This document shows positions 1-6,832 of a stretch of 7,517 bases of DNA, piece by piece. The stretch is from Bacteroidota bacterium (GTDB lineage: Bacteria > Bacteroidota > Rhodothermia > Rhodothermales > UBA10348), in the NCBI GenBank assembly GCA_022571135.1, contig JACZYK010000124.1:1-7517 (forward strand). Direction: 5' to 3'. Position 1 is the first letter of the stretch; each line of letters begins with the position of its first letter. A model generated the notes under the pieces. It did no database searches and was not told the origin of the DNA. It saw nothing but the letters and a program-made list of their open reading frames with translations. A program made the translations under genes and the position numbers.

Positions 1-1506
1 CAAAGAATTCGCACCGGACGCCTGCAGCAATCAGTGATGCCACACGACCATCAGCGGGTCCTGGCCGAGCACCATCAATGTGGTGAAGCCGAGGCCAGGC
101 AGGCGATCAAAGCGTGCAAAGAGGCCTGGCCGGCGTGGAATGCGCTGGCCTGGCAAGACCGGGTAGCGATTTTTTTAAAGGCCGCCGATCTGCTGGCCGG
201 GCGTTGGCGCGATCGTATCAATGCCTCGACCATGCTGGGTCAAAGCAAGACCGTTCATCAGGCAGAGATCGACGCGGCCTGTGAACTGATCGATTTCTTC
301 CGCTTCAATGTTCGTTACATGGAACAGATTTATCGGGAGCAGCCAGATTCGTCTCCAGGCGTCTGGAACCGGATGCAATACAGGCCTCTCGAGGGATTCG
401 TTCTGGCTGTTACGCCTTTCAACTTTACTTCGATCGCCGGCAATCTCCCCACGGCGCCGGCGCTCATGGGTAATACCGTAGTCTGGAAACCGTCGACCAC
501 GTCGCTACTCTCCGGCTACTACATCTATAAACTCCTCGAGGAAGCCGGCCTACCCGCCGGAGTCATCAACATGATCCCAGGCCGGGGTTCTCTGATCGGC
601 AAACATATCTTCAATTCCGAGCATTTCTCCGGACTGCACTTTACAGGGTCCACCGAAACTTTCCAGCACATGTGGAGAACGATCGCTGTTAATATGAATT
701 CGTACCGGTCTTATCCGCGCATCGTCGGAGAAACGGGTGGAAAGGACTTCATAGTGGCTCATCCCTCGGCCAACTCTGCTGCCGTCGCAACGGCCATCGT
801 GAGAGGAGCCTTCGAATACCAGGGACAGAAGTGTTCTGCCGCCTCGCGCGTTTACCTCCCGAAATCACGTTGGGTAGAGATACGTGAAATCATGCTCGGT
901 CAGTTGAGCGAAATCAAGATGGGTCCGGTCGAGGATTTCTCCAACTTCATAAACGCCGTTATCGACAGGGCGGCGTTCGATAGTATCACGGGATACATTG
1001 ACCATGCGAAAGCGGCGCCGGGCGTAGAAGTTGTCCACGGAGGAGGATACTCAGACGAAGTTGGATACTTCATCGAGCCCACCGTATTGAAAACCGATGA
1101 TCCCGGGTATCTCACGATGTGTGAGGAGATTTTTGGCCCTGTCGTCACGCTCTTCATTTATGACGACGACAAGTACGACGAGACACTCGACCTACTCGAC
1201 AGCACTTCGCCCTACGCACTGACGGGGGCCGTATTTGCCCGGGACCGAGGCATAATTGCGAAGACAACCGAGAGACTGCAGGACAATGCCGGCAATTTCT
1301 ATATCAACGACAAGCCGACCGGGGCGGTTGTCGGACAACAACCATTCGGCGGCGCCCGGGGCTCGGGCACGAACGATAAAGCCGGATCTTATCTGAATCT
1401 TATTCGGTGGGTATCCCCTCGATCGATAAAAGAGAGTTTCTATCCGCCGACACACTACGGGTATCCTTTCCTGGAGAAAGATCCGGACGACCTTGATGTC
1501 ATGTAG
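1..1506 (+). CDS. pruA: 1-pyrroline-5-carboxylate (L-glutamate gamma-semialdehyde) dehydrogenase, 5'-truncated by window edge
   Basis: This enzyme oxidises glutamate-5-semialdehyde (from proline or ornithine) to glutamate with NAD+. It is the second step of proline catabolism and acts in the cytoplasm. The frame is open from base 1 to the TAG at 1504-1506 (501 residues visible). The residues before the first in-frame GTG/ATG (34/37) already look like family sequence (an RTG motif before VMPHDH), so the true start lies upstream and roughly 40 residues are missing from a family of about 540. Counting from base 1, visible signatures are TPFNF (138-142), WKPS (162-165), the catalytic-site GETGGK with Glu244, GQKCSA with nucleophile Cys278, and the C-terminal GQQPFGGARGSGTND from 445. 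The segment reads like the mitochondrial ALDH4A1-type enzyme rather than the fused PutA protein. The stop is close to or overlaps the next gene, so co-transcription is likely. Family assignment is firm; the role in this particular pathway is inferred. Confidence 0.94.
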   Translation, partial: QRIRTGRLQQSVMPHDHQRVLAEHHQCGEAEARQAIKACKEAWPAWNALAWQDRVAIFLKAADLLAGRWRDRINASTMLGQSKTVHQAEIDAACELIDFFRFNVRYMEQIYREQPDSSPGVWNRMQYRPLEGFVLAVTPFNFTSIAGNLPTAPALMGNTVVWKPSTTSLLSGYYIYKLLEEAGLPAGVINMIPGRGSLIGKHIFNSEHFSGLHFTGSTETFQHMWRTIAVNMNSYRSYPRIVGETGGKDFIVAHPSANSAAVATAIVRGAFEYQGQKCSAASRVYLPKSRWVEIREIMLGQLSEIKMGPVEDFSNFINAVIDRAAFDSITGYIDHAKAAPGVEVVHGGGYSDEVGYFIEPTVLKTDDPGYLTMCEEIFGPVVTLFIYDDDKYDETLDLLDSTSPYALTGAVFARDRGIIAKTTERLQDNAGNFYINDKPTGAVVGQQPFGGARGSGTNDKAGSYLNLIRWVSPRSIKESFYPPTHYGYPFLEKDPDDLDVM

Positions 1507-1558
1507 TCAACAAACCTTCCCGCTACGGATTCACTCAACCAACGACGTAACCGATCAA

Positions 1559-2596
1559 ATGGCGTCACACAAGATTCGTGTCATTCAGTTTGGACTAGGC
1601 CCGATCGGTCAGTCTTGTATTCGAACGATGCTGTCGAAAGATTTTGCGATAGATCTGGTAGGTGCCATTGACATCGATCCCGATAAAGTGGGTCACGATG
1701 TAAGCGATATCCTGGGGCTTGAGAAACCTATCGGCGTCGTGATTTCCCCCGATGCGGCAAAAACGCTGGCCGATACGCGACCGGACATCGTCGTACACAC
1801 GACGACCTCTTTCCTGGACCGGATGTACGATCAGTTGATGCTCTGCGCCCGCGCCGGAGTCAATGTCATCTCGTCCACCGAGGAACTGTCTTATCCGTTT
1901 GACAGGTATCCGGAGCTAGCCAGGGAACTCGATGCAGTCGCCCGGGAAAACGTGGTATCCATCCTCGGGACGGGCGTCAATCCTGGCTACGCCATGGACG
2001 CACTGGCACTGATGGCGACCGGTGTATGTACTGAGGTCTTTAAAATCGAAGTAAACCGCGTAGTGGACGCTGGTTTAAGACGTCTACCGCTCCAACTGAA
2101 AGTCGGCGCGCGTCTTTCAGTTGACGAATTCAATGAGAAAAAAGCGGCGGGTACGTTAGGCCATATCGGACTCGTGGAATCCGTCCGATTGGTCGCCGAC
2201 GGTCTCGGGTGGCCCCTCGATCGGATCGACGAGCAGCTCGAGCCCGTCGTTTCAGACAGACAGGTCGTCACGCCGTATCTGACCGTGGAAGAAGGCCAGG
2301 TAGCTGGAATCCACCATTCGGCAAAAGGATACATCGGAGATAATTGTGTACTTGACCTGGACCTGAAGATGTACGTCGGTGCTGAAGAGCCTCGTGATGC
2401 CGTCCTGGTGACCGGCGATCCCCCGATGGATCTCGTTGTACGGGGTGGAATTTTTGGTGATACCGCGACCGTTGCGACTCTCATAAACGGAATCCCGAGT
2501 GTCTTGAATGCGACTCCGGGACTTAAGACCGTCAAGGACGTCCCTGTGTTGAGAGCCTTCGGCACCAAGTGGATGCGCGAGGCAGTCGGCGTTTAA
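1559..2596 (+). CDS. NAD(P)-dependent amino-acid dehydrogenase of the 2,4-diaminopentanoate dehydrogenase (DapB-like fold) family
   Basis: This is a predicted cytoplasmic oxidoreductase resembling 2,4-diaminopentanoate dehydrogenase (Ord), which removes the 4-amino group of 2,4-diaminopentanoate in clostridial ornithine breakdown. From the ATG at 1559 it has 345 residues, the usual family length. The N-terminal Rossmann motif is FGLGPIG (11-17), followed by a charged turn IDIDP (37-41), TTTSF (81-85), STEELSYP (106-113), GTGVNPGYAMD (137-147) and the C-terminal ATPGLKT (318-324). These blocks are typical of the family. An in-frame ATG at 1496 (or TTG at 1493) would overlap the pruA stop and add about 21 residues with no family-like content. 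I prefer 1559 because it falls just before the first beta strand, although neither start has a good Shine-Dalgarno. Lying next to pruA suggests an ornithine/proline-type diamino-acid route, but the true substrate is unknown; lysine-derived or other diamino acids are possible. Confidence 0.82.
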   Translation: MASHKIRVIQFGLGPIGQSCIRTMLSKDFAIDLVGAIDIDPDKVGHDVSDILGLEKPIGVVISPDAAKTLADTRPDIVVHTTTSFLDRMYDQLMLCARAGVNVISSTEELSYPFDRYPELARELDAVARENVVSILGTGVNPGYAMDALALMATGVCTEVFKIEVNRVVDAGLRRLPLQLKVGARLSVDEFNEKKAAGTLGHIGLVESVRLVADGLGWPLDRIDEQLEPVVSDRQVVTPYLTVEEGQVAGIHHSAKGYIGDNCVLDLDLKMYVGAEEPRDAVLVTGDPPMDLVVRGGIFGDTATVATLINGIPSVLNATPGLKTVKDVPVLRAFGTKWMREAVGV

Positions 2597-2620
2597 ATGA
2601 TCCCGGAATAGGGCCTAAAG

Positions 2621-3088
2621 TTGGACGAACACGTAATCATACAGTCGCACCGACATCCAGGCGATAGAGTCAGGAACTATGTGTTCACGGCTCGCATGGC
2701 GCGGCCTCTTTCGGCGTGTGTGCTCCCTGTAATGATGGGAGCGTTGGTGTCAATGCTGGAAGGTTCACCCGCGCTCTATTTCCTGTACGCTGGATTGCCG
2801 ATCGCGATCGTTCTCTCTGCCGTCTGGACCTATATCCGCATCCAGGACGAAATCGTAGAAATTCACATTCGTCCACCGGCCGTCTCTGTCCGCTCGCTTC
2901 TTGAGGCCGCTCGGCCTTCGCAAAAGCTCGTATGGTATCGGCTCCTGGATGTTCGTGACGGAGAAACCGATATTCAGCTCACAGTCGGGCACGATATCTA
3001 CCGCCTTAAAAAAAGCGATTGGGAAGCACCGCAAGATCTCGTACGACAACTTCAGGAATTGAATGATACTGATCGATCGCACATCTGA
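2621..3088 (+). CDS. Small membrane protein with two transmembrane helices and a cytoplasmic C-terminal domain, function unknown
   Basis: I do not recognise this 155-residue protein. A basic N-terminus is followed by two hydrophobic stretches (about residues 29-46 and 51-71) separated by a very short turn, so both ends should lie in the cytoplasm. The remaining 80 or so residues are soluble and alternate in a beta-rich pattern ending in an amphipathic helix. Two helices followed by a small beta domain resemble bacterial PH-like (bPH) membrane proteins, but that is only an impression of topology. The start is uncertain. TTG at 2621 has a weak upstream signal, whereas the in-frame GTG at 2681 has AGGA five bases before it and would give 135 residues. 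It begins 24 bases after the dehydrogenase stop, and its last 26 bases overlap the regulator gene, so it belongs to the same probable operon. Confidence 0.68.
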   Translation: MDEHVIIQSHRHPGDRVRNYVFTARMARPLSACVLPVMMGALVSMLEGSPALYFLYAGLPIAIVLSAVWTYIRIQDEIVEIHIRPPAVSVRSLLEAARPSQKLVWYRLLDVRDGETDIQLTVGHDIYRLKKSDWEAPQDLVRQLQELNDTDRSHI

Positions 3089-3983
3089 TATTCCTATCCA
3101 CGTTCAGTTGGTCTCCAGGCTCCGCTTCCTGATCGCGAACGGACATTTCAGAAGCGGAGAGATCCTTCCATCAACCCGAAAAATGGGAGATCAGTTGGGC
3201 GTGTCTTTCCACACCGTGAGAAAGGCATATACGGCGCTCGAACATGACAAGCTGGTCGAGTCCAGGCCCGGTAGCGGATTTCGGGTGCTGGACTACAGGC
3301 CACCGTCCAAATCTGATCGTATGGAGCAGGGAGCCGCCATCGTTCACGATACACTCGAGAGATTACTCGGCCTCGGCCTTGACGAACAGGAAATCGAGTA
3401 TCTGATCCAGGAGCAATCTTCTCTCCTGGAAACGGAGGAGTATCAACACAAAATCGTCGTTGCCGGTTCGTATAAAGAGTGGGGCGACCGCTGCGCTGAA
3501 CAGTTGATGGCTTTTTTCCAGAAAGAAGTGATCCCCTCGACTCTGGCGGAGCTCGTGCACCATGCTGATTCTGATATCGTCCTGGTTCCTTTTGAAAATA
3601 TTCGGGGCGTACTCGGACTAGCTCCGGGTGGCGATGTCATCGGGTTGCAGACGGAACTATGTGGCGAGGCTCTCGGATTAGTATCCCGTTTACTCGAGCG
3701 CGAGACACTCGGATTGGTCACCCGTTACCCGGACGCTATAGAAGCTCTGACATCCGAACTTCGCTACAGAACGCGGTTCTCGGGCCAGGTCCTGGCTATC
3801 TCCGTTCAGGACGGAGATAGCCACGTGGCTCCGCTTATCCGACAGTGTGAACTCGTCCTGTACACGACCGGCGCAAGACGAAAAGTGAAACCGTTTCTGA
3901 CATATGCCCGGAAACATGCCGAACTTAAGATCGACGTTACGCGCGCATCACTCGATCGCCTCAGAAAGCTAATCCCCGCCTGA
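3063..3983 (+). CDS. GntR-family transcriptional regulator with an atypical effector domain
   Basis: This 306-residue protein has an N-terminal GntR winged helix-turn-helix (about residues 5-76). It shows the expected pattern: IPIHVQL, a basic helix, GEILPSTRKMGDQLGVS (32-48), HTVRKAYTALE (50-60), and the wing ending RPGSGFRV (68-75). A helical linker (85-125) leads to a C-terminal alpha/beta domain (about 128-305) with repeated hydrophobic strands such as IVVAG, DIVLVPF, LGLVTRY and VLAISV. The DNA-binding part is closest to the YtrA-like subgroup, but the long C-terminal half is not the short YtrA tail, nor clearly a UTRA, FCD or aminotransferase domain. The ATG at 3063 has AGGA (3054-3057) five bases upstream and lies inside the end of the membrane-protein gene, implying translational coupling. 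It is the last gene of the rightward cluster and likely senses a metabolite linked to it; the effector is unknown. Confidence 0.86.
   Translation: MILIDRTSDIPIHVQLVSRLRFLIANGHFRSGEILPSTRKMGDQLGVSFHTVRKAYTALEHDKLVESRPGSGFRVLDYRPPSKSDRMEQGAAIVHDTLERLLGLGLDEQEIEYLIQEQSSLLETEEYQHKIVVAGSYKEWGDRCAEQLMAFFQKEVIPSTLAELVHHADSDIVLVPFENIRGVLGLAPGGDVIGLQTELCGEALGLVSRLLERETLGLVTRYPDAIEALTSELRYRTRFSGQVLAISVQDGDSHVAPLIRQCELVLYTTGARRKVKPFLTYARKHAELKIDVTRASLDRLRKLIPA
3793..3823 (+). repeat. Perfect 13-bp inverted repeat inside the GntR gene
   Basis: Bases 3793-3805 (TGGCTATCTCCGT) are the exact reverse complement of 3811-3823, with a five-base loop TCAGG. The hairpin covers codons 244-254 of the regulator gene, about 160 bases before its stop. 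It is flanked by further symmetry: CCAGGTCCTGG at 3785-3795 and CCACGTGG at 3821-3828. No T-run follows on either strand, so it is not a standard intrinsic terminator. It could slow transcription, protect mRNA or bind a protein, or it may be chance codon choice. Confidence 0.8.
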
Positions 3984-4074
3984 CCCGGAGGATGTCCGCC
4001 GGAAACCACGGCAAGGGCAGCGTGAATAGTAACTGACACGGGAAATGCCGGAATAATCACGAATTCTATTCGGA
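3984..4074. other. Convergent intergenic gap; possible weak hairpin ends for both transcripts
   Basis: This 91-base gap separates the ends of the rightward GntR gene and the leftward pgpH. Next to the GntR stop, CCGGAGG (3985-3991) faces CCGCCGG (3996-4002) with one A/G mismatch. Next to the pgpH stop, CCG(G)AATA (4048-4055) faces TATTCGG (4067-4073) with a one-base bulge. Neither is followed by a T-run in the expected direction, so I do not call a confident intrinsic terminator. Rho-dependent ending, or mutual blocking by convergent transcription, is as likely. Confidence 0.3.
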
Positions 4075-6456
4075 TCAGGCACCCGCCGATAGTTTCATCC
4101 CTTTCGGATCTTCCTCCTGAAGCTGCCGGCTTTCACTCTCGTCTCCCGGGTATTTGACGCGTACATGATAGAATCCCATCAAAACCTTAAGAAAAGTTTT
4201 CTTGACCCTATTCAGATTCGCAAACGTAAGTCCACTCTCGTCAAGCTGACCGTCCACCATCCGGGACTCAAAGATGCTGTTTACCAGCGATTCGAGCCTT
4301 TTGTGTGTGGGATTATTCATGGCTTTCGCAGCAGCTTCCACGGAGTCGGCCAGCATAAGCAGGCTGGTCTCGACCGTATCTGGTTTGGGGCCCGGATACC
4401 GGAACTCTGATTCTGATATTTTCGGGTCCCCTGTTTGATGCTGTTCGAGAGCTTTCTGATAGAAGTACTCGATCCTCGTCGTCCCGTGGTGCATGGGAAT
4501 AAAATCTTGCACGGGCTGGGGAATCCGGTGCTTCCTGGCAATCTCCAGCCCTTCTTTGACGTGACTCGAGATGATCAGCGCACTCATGCTGGGTTTGAGT
4601 TGGTCGTGCGGATTTTCAGATCCGCGTTGATTCTCGACGAAATACTCCGATTTGGCCATTTTGCCGATGTCGTGGTACAGAGCACCTACACGGGTCAACA
4701 GCGCGTTGGCTCCGATGGTCGTCGCTCCTGCTTCTGCCAGATTGGCCACCTGGAGCACGTGATTGAACGTGCCGGGCGCCTTCATGCTAAGATCCTTGAG
4801 CAAGGGCCGATTCGTATCAGAGAGTTCGAGCAACGTCAGGTCGGTCGTCAGATCGAACGTGCGTTCGAAAATCCAGAGCATGGGATAGGCGAGCAGAAGC
4901 AGGACGGAACTGATCGCTGTGAAGATTATTTGGCCGGTAAATCGATCGATAGGCTGGTTCTGCAACAGATATGTCGCACAGAGAACGGCCAGATACCCGA
5001 GGAAAACCAGACCCGCACTGAGAAAAAATTGTCCCCTGTTGCGTATGTCCCTTACGCTGAATATTCCCAGCGTGCATGCAAAGAGGGTCGCGAACGTAAA
5101 GGCAAAATCGTAGCTGAGAAGGTGGCTACCTGTAAGCGCCAGAGTGAGAGCTCCGAACATGGCTACCCGTGAATCGAAAATGACCGTCAATAGAATTGCG
5201 ACCATCGCCACCGGCACGATATACATGTCGAGAAGCGCAGACCTCAGTGCCACGCCATAAAATCCTACGATGCCGAGAAACAACATGGATATCAGAAATA
5301 TCATGCGATTGTCATCGAATATCGGGCGCCTGAGTAAATACAGATACAGGAAGAAAATCAGATAGGTCGTCACGACCAGAATCAGCTGACCCAGTAGCTG
5401 TCTCCACAAAAGTGTATTTCCCGATCGGGCATTCAGTTGCTGTTCCAGGGACAACAGTTTGCGTTGAATCTCAGGAGTGACTACATCTCCCCGTCGCACG
5501 ACGACTTCGTTTTTACGCACGAGGCCCTCTCGAGGAAGGATTCGCCCTTCCTCGTCGCTCCACCTCTGCTCGGTGGCCATCCTGTCGTAGAGCAGCGATG
5601 GACGAAATACCAGCGAGAAGAATACCGTGGCAATCGCGGAGGCATCCGGATCGGTTAGATGAATATTCCTGAACGAGTTACTGGCGATCTGGAATGCCTC
5701 CTCATTCGTGCTCACTGCAGAGGTTACAAGCGTTTCCTGCCTCTGCGTTGCGTCGTTCAGCACAACGATCCGATCCGAGAATATGCTGTCTCTGGGAATA
5801 TTTATCACCCCTCTGTTCATGAGTTGGGTAGCCGTATTCCCCGCCTCTCTCAGGAGTGTTCGGTCGAGTCGTTCTGAAGTGGTGGATCTTGTCCTGGATG
5901 CAAGTCCGGGAACCGTACTGGTGAACGATTCCAGCATCCGATTCCACTGATTATCGTTCAGTCTCACACGGGAACGATCTCGGGAAGCTGCATATGCGGC
6001 AGAATCCGCAATGGCAGCCTCCATCCTTCCCCTTGACTTATTCCCGAGAAACGAGGCATAAAGACCGAAGATGAAATCCAGTTCGCCAGCCAACGAGTCG
6101 GACTCGGTACGTACCTGATCGATGGCGTGTTCGACGGTACGAAAAATAGGCGGCGTGTCGACTCGGATCTGTCGGATTTCGGTGGCGATGTCCGCGCGAG
6201 CCTTCTGAATCGGAAATGGGAAGGGCGCCAGAAGATTGTCCTGTCGCCAGACATCGTTGACCTGCACGGTGTACTGTAGCACTTGCCCTCGCGGAAAAAC
6301 AGCGAGCGTCACCGCAAGTAGAGTCGTCAAGATCGACGCTTTCACAGTAATGTTGGCACGCCGGGAGAGTTGATTACCGCCGTTACCTTTCTCCAGTGTG
6401 TCGCCGACCGGCCTGACTTTGGGCGAAAAAAGTCGTAATCGTTTGAATTTGGCCAT
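4075..6456 (-). CDS. pgpH: PgpH-type membrane HD-domain phosphohydrolase (c-di-AMP phosphodiesterase family, 7TMR-HD)
   Basis: This is a 793-residue integral membrane enzyme. The family hydrolyses the second messenger cyclic di-AMP to pApA and so tunes potassium/osmotic balance and cell-wall homeostasis. Order of parts: a cytoplasmic basic tail (1-36); one transmembrane helix (about 38-56); a large extracytoplasmic 7TMR-HDED domain (about 57-350) with the family-like APFPFPI near 77; a multi-helix membrane block (about 352-530); and a cytoplasmic HD domain (about 560-710). The metal ligands expected for the HD domain are present: His566, His595-Asp596 in HDIGKM, His632, His656-His657 and Asp704. 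Their spacing matches what I recall for Listeria PgpH, with a few extra residues before the last Asp. Length fits the family (about 700-800). On the minus strand AGGTAG (plus 6464-6469) lies seven bases before the ATG. It stands alone and converges on the amino-acid gene cluster. All catalytic residues are intact, so activity is expected; c-di-AMP as substrate is inferred from the family. Confidence 0.95.
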   Translation of the reverse strand: MAKFKRLRLFSPKVRPVGDTLEKGNGGNQLSRRANITVKASILTTLLAVTLAVFPRGQVLQYTVQVNDVWRQDNLLAPFPFPIQKARADIATEIRQIRVDTPPIFRTVEHAIDQVRTESDSLAGELDFIFGLYASFLGNKSRGRMEAAIADSAAYAASRDRSRVRLNDNQWNRMLESFTSTVPGLASRTRSTTSERLDRTLLREAGNTATQLMNRGVINIPRDSIFSDRIVVLNDATQRQETLVTSAVSTNEEAFQIASNSFRNIHLTDPDASAIATVFFSLVFRPSLLYDRMATEQRWSDEEGRILPREGLVRKNEVVVRRGDVVTPEIQRKLLSLEQQLNARSGNTLLWRQLLGQLILVVTTYLIFFLYLYLLRRPIFDDNRMIFLISMLFLGIVGFYGVALRSALLDMYIVPVAMVAILLTVIFDSRVAMFGALTLALTGSHLLSYDFAFTFATLFACTLGIFSVRDIRNRGQFFLSAGLVFLGYLAVLCATYLLQNQPIDRFTGQIIFTAISSVLLLLAYPMLWIFERTFDLTTDLTLLELSDTNRPLLKDLSMKAPGTFNHVLQVANLAEAGATTIGANALLTRVGALYHDIGKMAKSEYFVENQRGSENPHDQLKPSMSALIISSHVKEGLEIARKHRIPQPVQDFIPMHHGTTRIEYFYQKALEQHQTGDPKISESEFRYPGPKPDTVETSLLMLADSVEAAAKAMNNPTHKRLESLVNSIFESRMVDGQLDESGLTFANLNRVKKTFLKVLMGFYHVRVKYPGDESESRQLQEEDPKGMKLSAGA

Positions 6457-6469
6457 AGTAGCGCTACCT
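6457..6469 (-). promoter_or_regulatory. pgpH ribosome binding site overlapping a 10-bp palindrome
   Basis: Read on the minus strand, AGGTAG lies seven bases before the pgpH ATG and is a fair Shine-Dalgarno. It shares four bases with the perfect palindrome GTAGCGCTAC (plus 6458-6467), which fills the space between it and the start codon. As RNA this could only make a very short stem, so if the palindrome matters it is more likely a protein-binding site. It may be chance. Confidence 0.5.
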
Positions 6470-6527
6470 ATGCACGAGTGCAGTCAAGGATCCGATTACA
6501 AGGGTTATGGCAGTCCCGATGCACGTG

Positions 6528-6602
6528 TACCAGGGCCATACCCCCTACCCCTTACCAGAATTAGTATATCGATATAGGAAGGTACAGGAGGGTACGCCGG
6601 TA
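6528..6602. promoter_or_regulatory. Opposed TACC / GGTA motif arrays around a TATATCGATATA palindrome
   Basis: Four TACC words (starting 6528, 6539, 6546, 6553) lie left of a perfect 12-bp palindrome TATATCGATATA (6565-6576). Three GGTAC words (6581, 6591, 6599) lie to its right, so the half-sites point in opposite directions about an AT-rich centre. Spacings of 7-11 bases are near one helical turn for some pairs. This is the layout of an operator, partition site or small iteron-type origin. A minus-strand -10-like TATACT lies within it. Exact function cannot be told from sequence. Confidence 0.4.
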
Positions 6603-6611
6603 CAGGCCGCA

Positions 6612-6687
6612 GTGGCTATGGGGTTGCGCGTACCGTCCTCGTGCGATGTGGGGCGGTACGAGGACGGTACGGTCCCTGCTGGGCCAC
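6612..6687 (+). ncRNA. Candidate structured RNA: long hairpin closed by two outer helices
   Basis: CGTACCGTCCTCGT (6629-6642) pairs perfectly with 6658-6671 (14 bp). Two further pairs (one G-U) extend it inward to an 11-base loop (6645-6655). Outside it, GGGG (6620-6623) can pair with CCCU (6674-6677), and GUGGC (6612-6616) with GCCAC (6683-6687). Together these give one nested fold of 76 bases. The G-U pairs favour the plus strand slightly. No promoter or terminator is clear, and no known RNA family was recognised with confidence. A small phage-type antisense RNA (C4 RNA of P1/P7 or CI RNA of P4, about 70-77 nt) is one idea to test; a DNA-level origin or recombination hairpin is another. Confidence 0.3.
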
Positions 6688-6782
6688 CTTGCCGTTGGGC
6701 TCTGGAATCGGCGGCATCACGGCCTTCGCGCCGCATAAAAAGAACGCCCGTCTGGGGTTGTGAGGGCCTCGGCCGGACGTAA

Positions 6783-6832
6783 GCAGGGCGCTGCGCCGCC
6801 GGTCGTCACGCACCCGGCTGGCGCGCCCCTGC
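6783..6832. repeat. Long imperfect GC-rich hairpin
   Basis: GCAGGGCGC (6783-6791) can pair with the end of the segment (GCGCCCCTGC type, to 6832) with a single bulged base. The pairing continues inward through GC and C pairs to GCCGG (6798-6802 region) against CCGGC (6814-6818), leaving a loop of about 11 bases. There are several one-base bulges. It is followed by AAACC, not a T-run, and lies at the edge of the GC-rich tract just before the AT-richer leader. It may mark the end of an upstream transcript or belong to a replication or packaging structure; function is unknown. Confidence 0.5.

Noticed and set aside
171..177. T TTT TTA in the pruA reading frame, a classic -1 slippery heptamer
   Set aside because: It encodes the conserved IFLKAAD segment of PruA, the zero frame continues intact to the normal C-terminus, and no convincing spaced stem or pseudoknot follows. 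Most likely codon choice.
1987..2568. 193-codon open frame on the minus strand opposite the dehydrogenase gene
   Set aside because: The product is Ser/Thr/Arg/Pro-rich as expected for a shadow frame, and the plus-strand reading matches the dehydrogenase family along its whole length.
2597..2611. Four-codon ORF starting right after the dehydrogenase stop
   Set aside because: Too short to support; it has no regulatory codon pattern such as a run of one amino acid.
4435..5172. 245-codon open frame on the plus strand inside pgpH
   Set aside because: It is exactly antisense to the conserved membrane and HD part of pgpH. Its translation has no domain-like content, and the minus-strand reading keeps all HD-domain metal ligands.
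6507..6782. 91-codon plus-strand frame over the dyad and hairpin region
   Set aside because: It has no clear ribosome site and reads straight through the perfect inverted repeats. The product has no recognisable pattern; I treat the region as non-coding.
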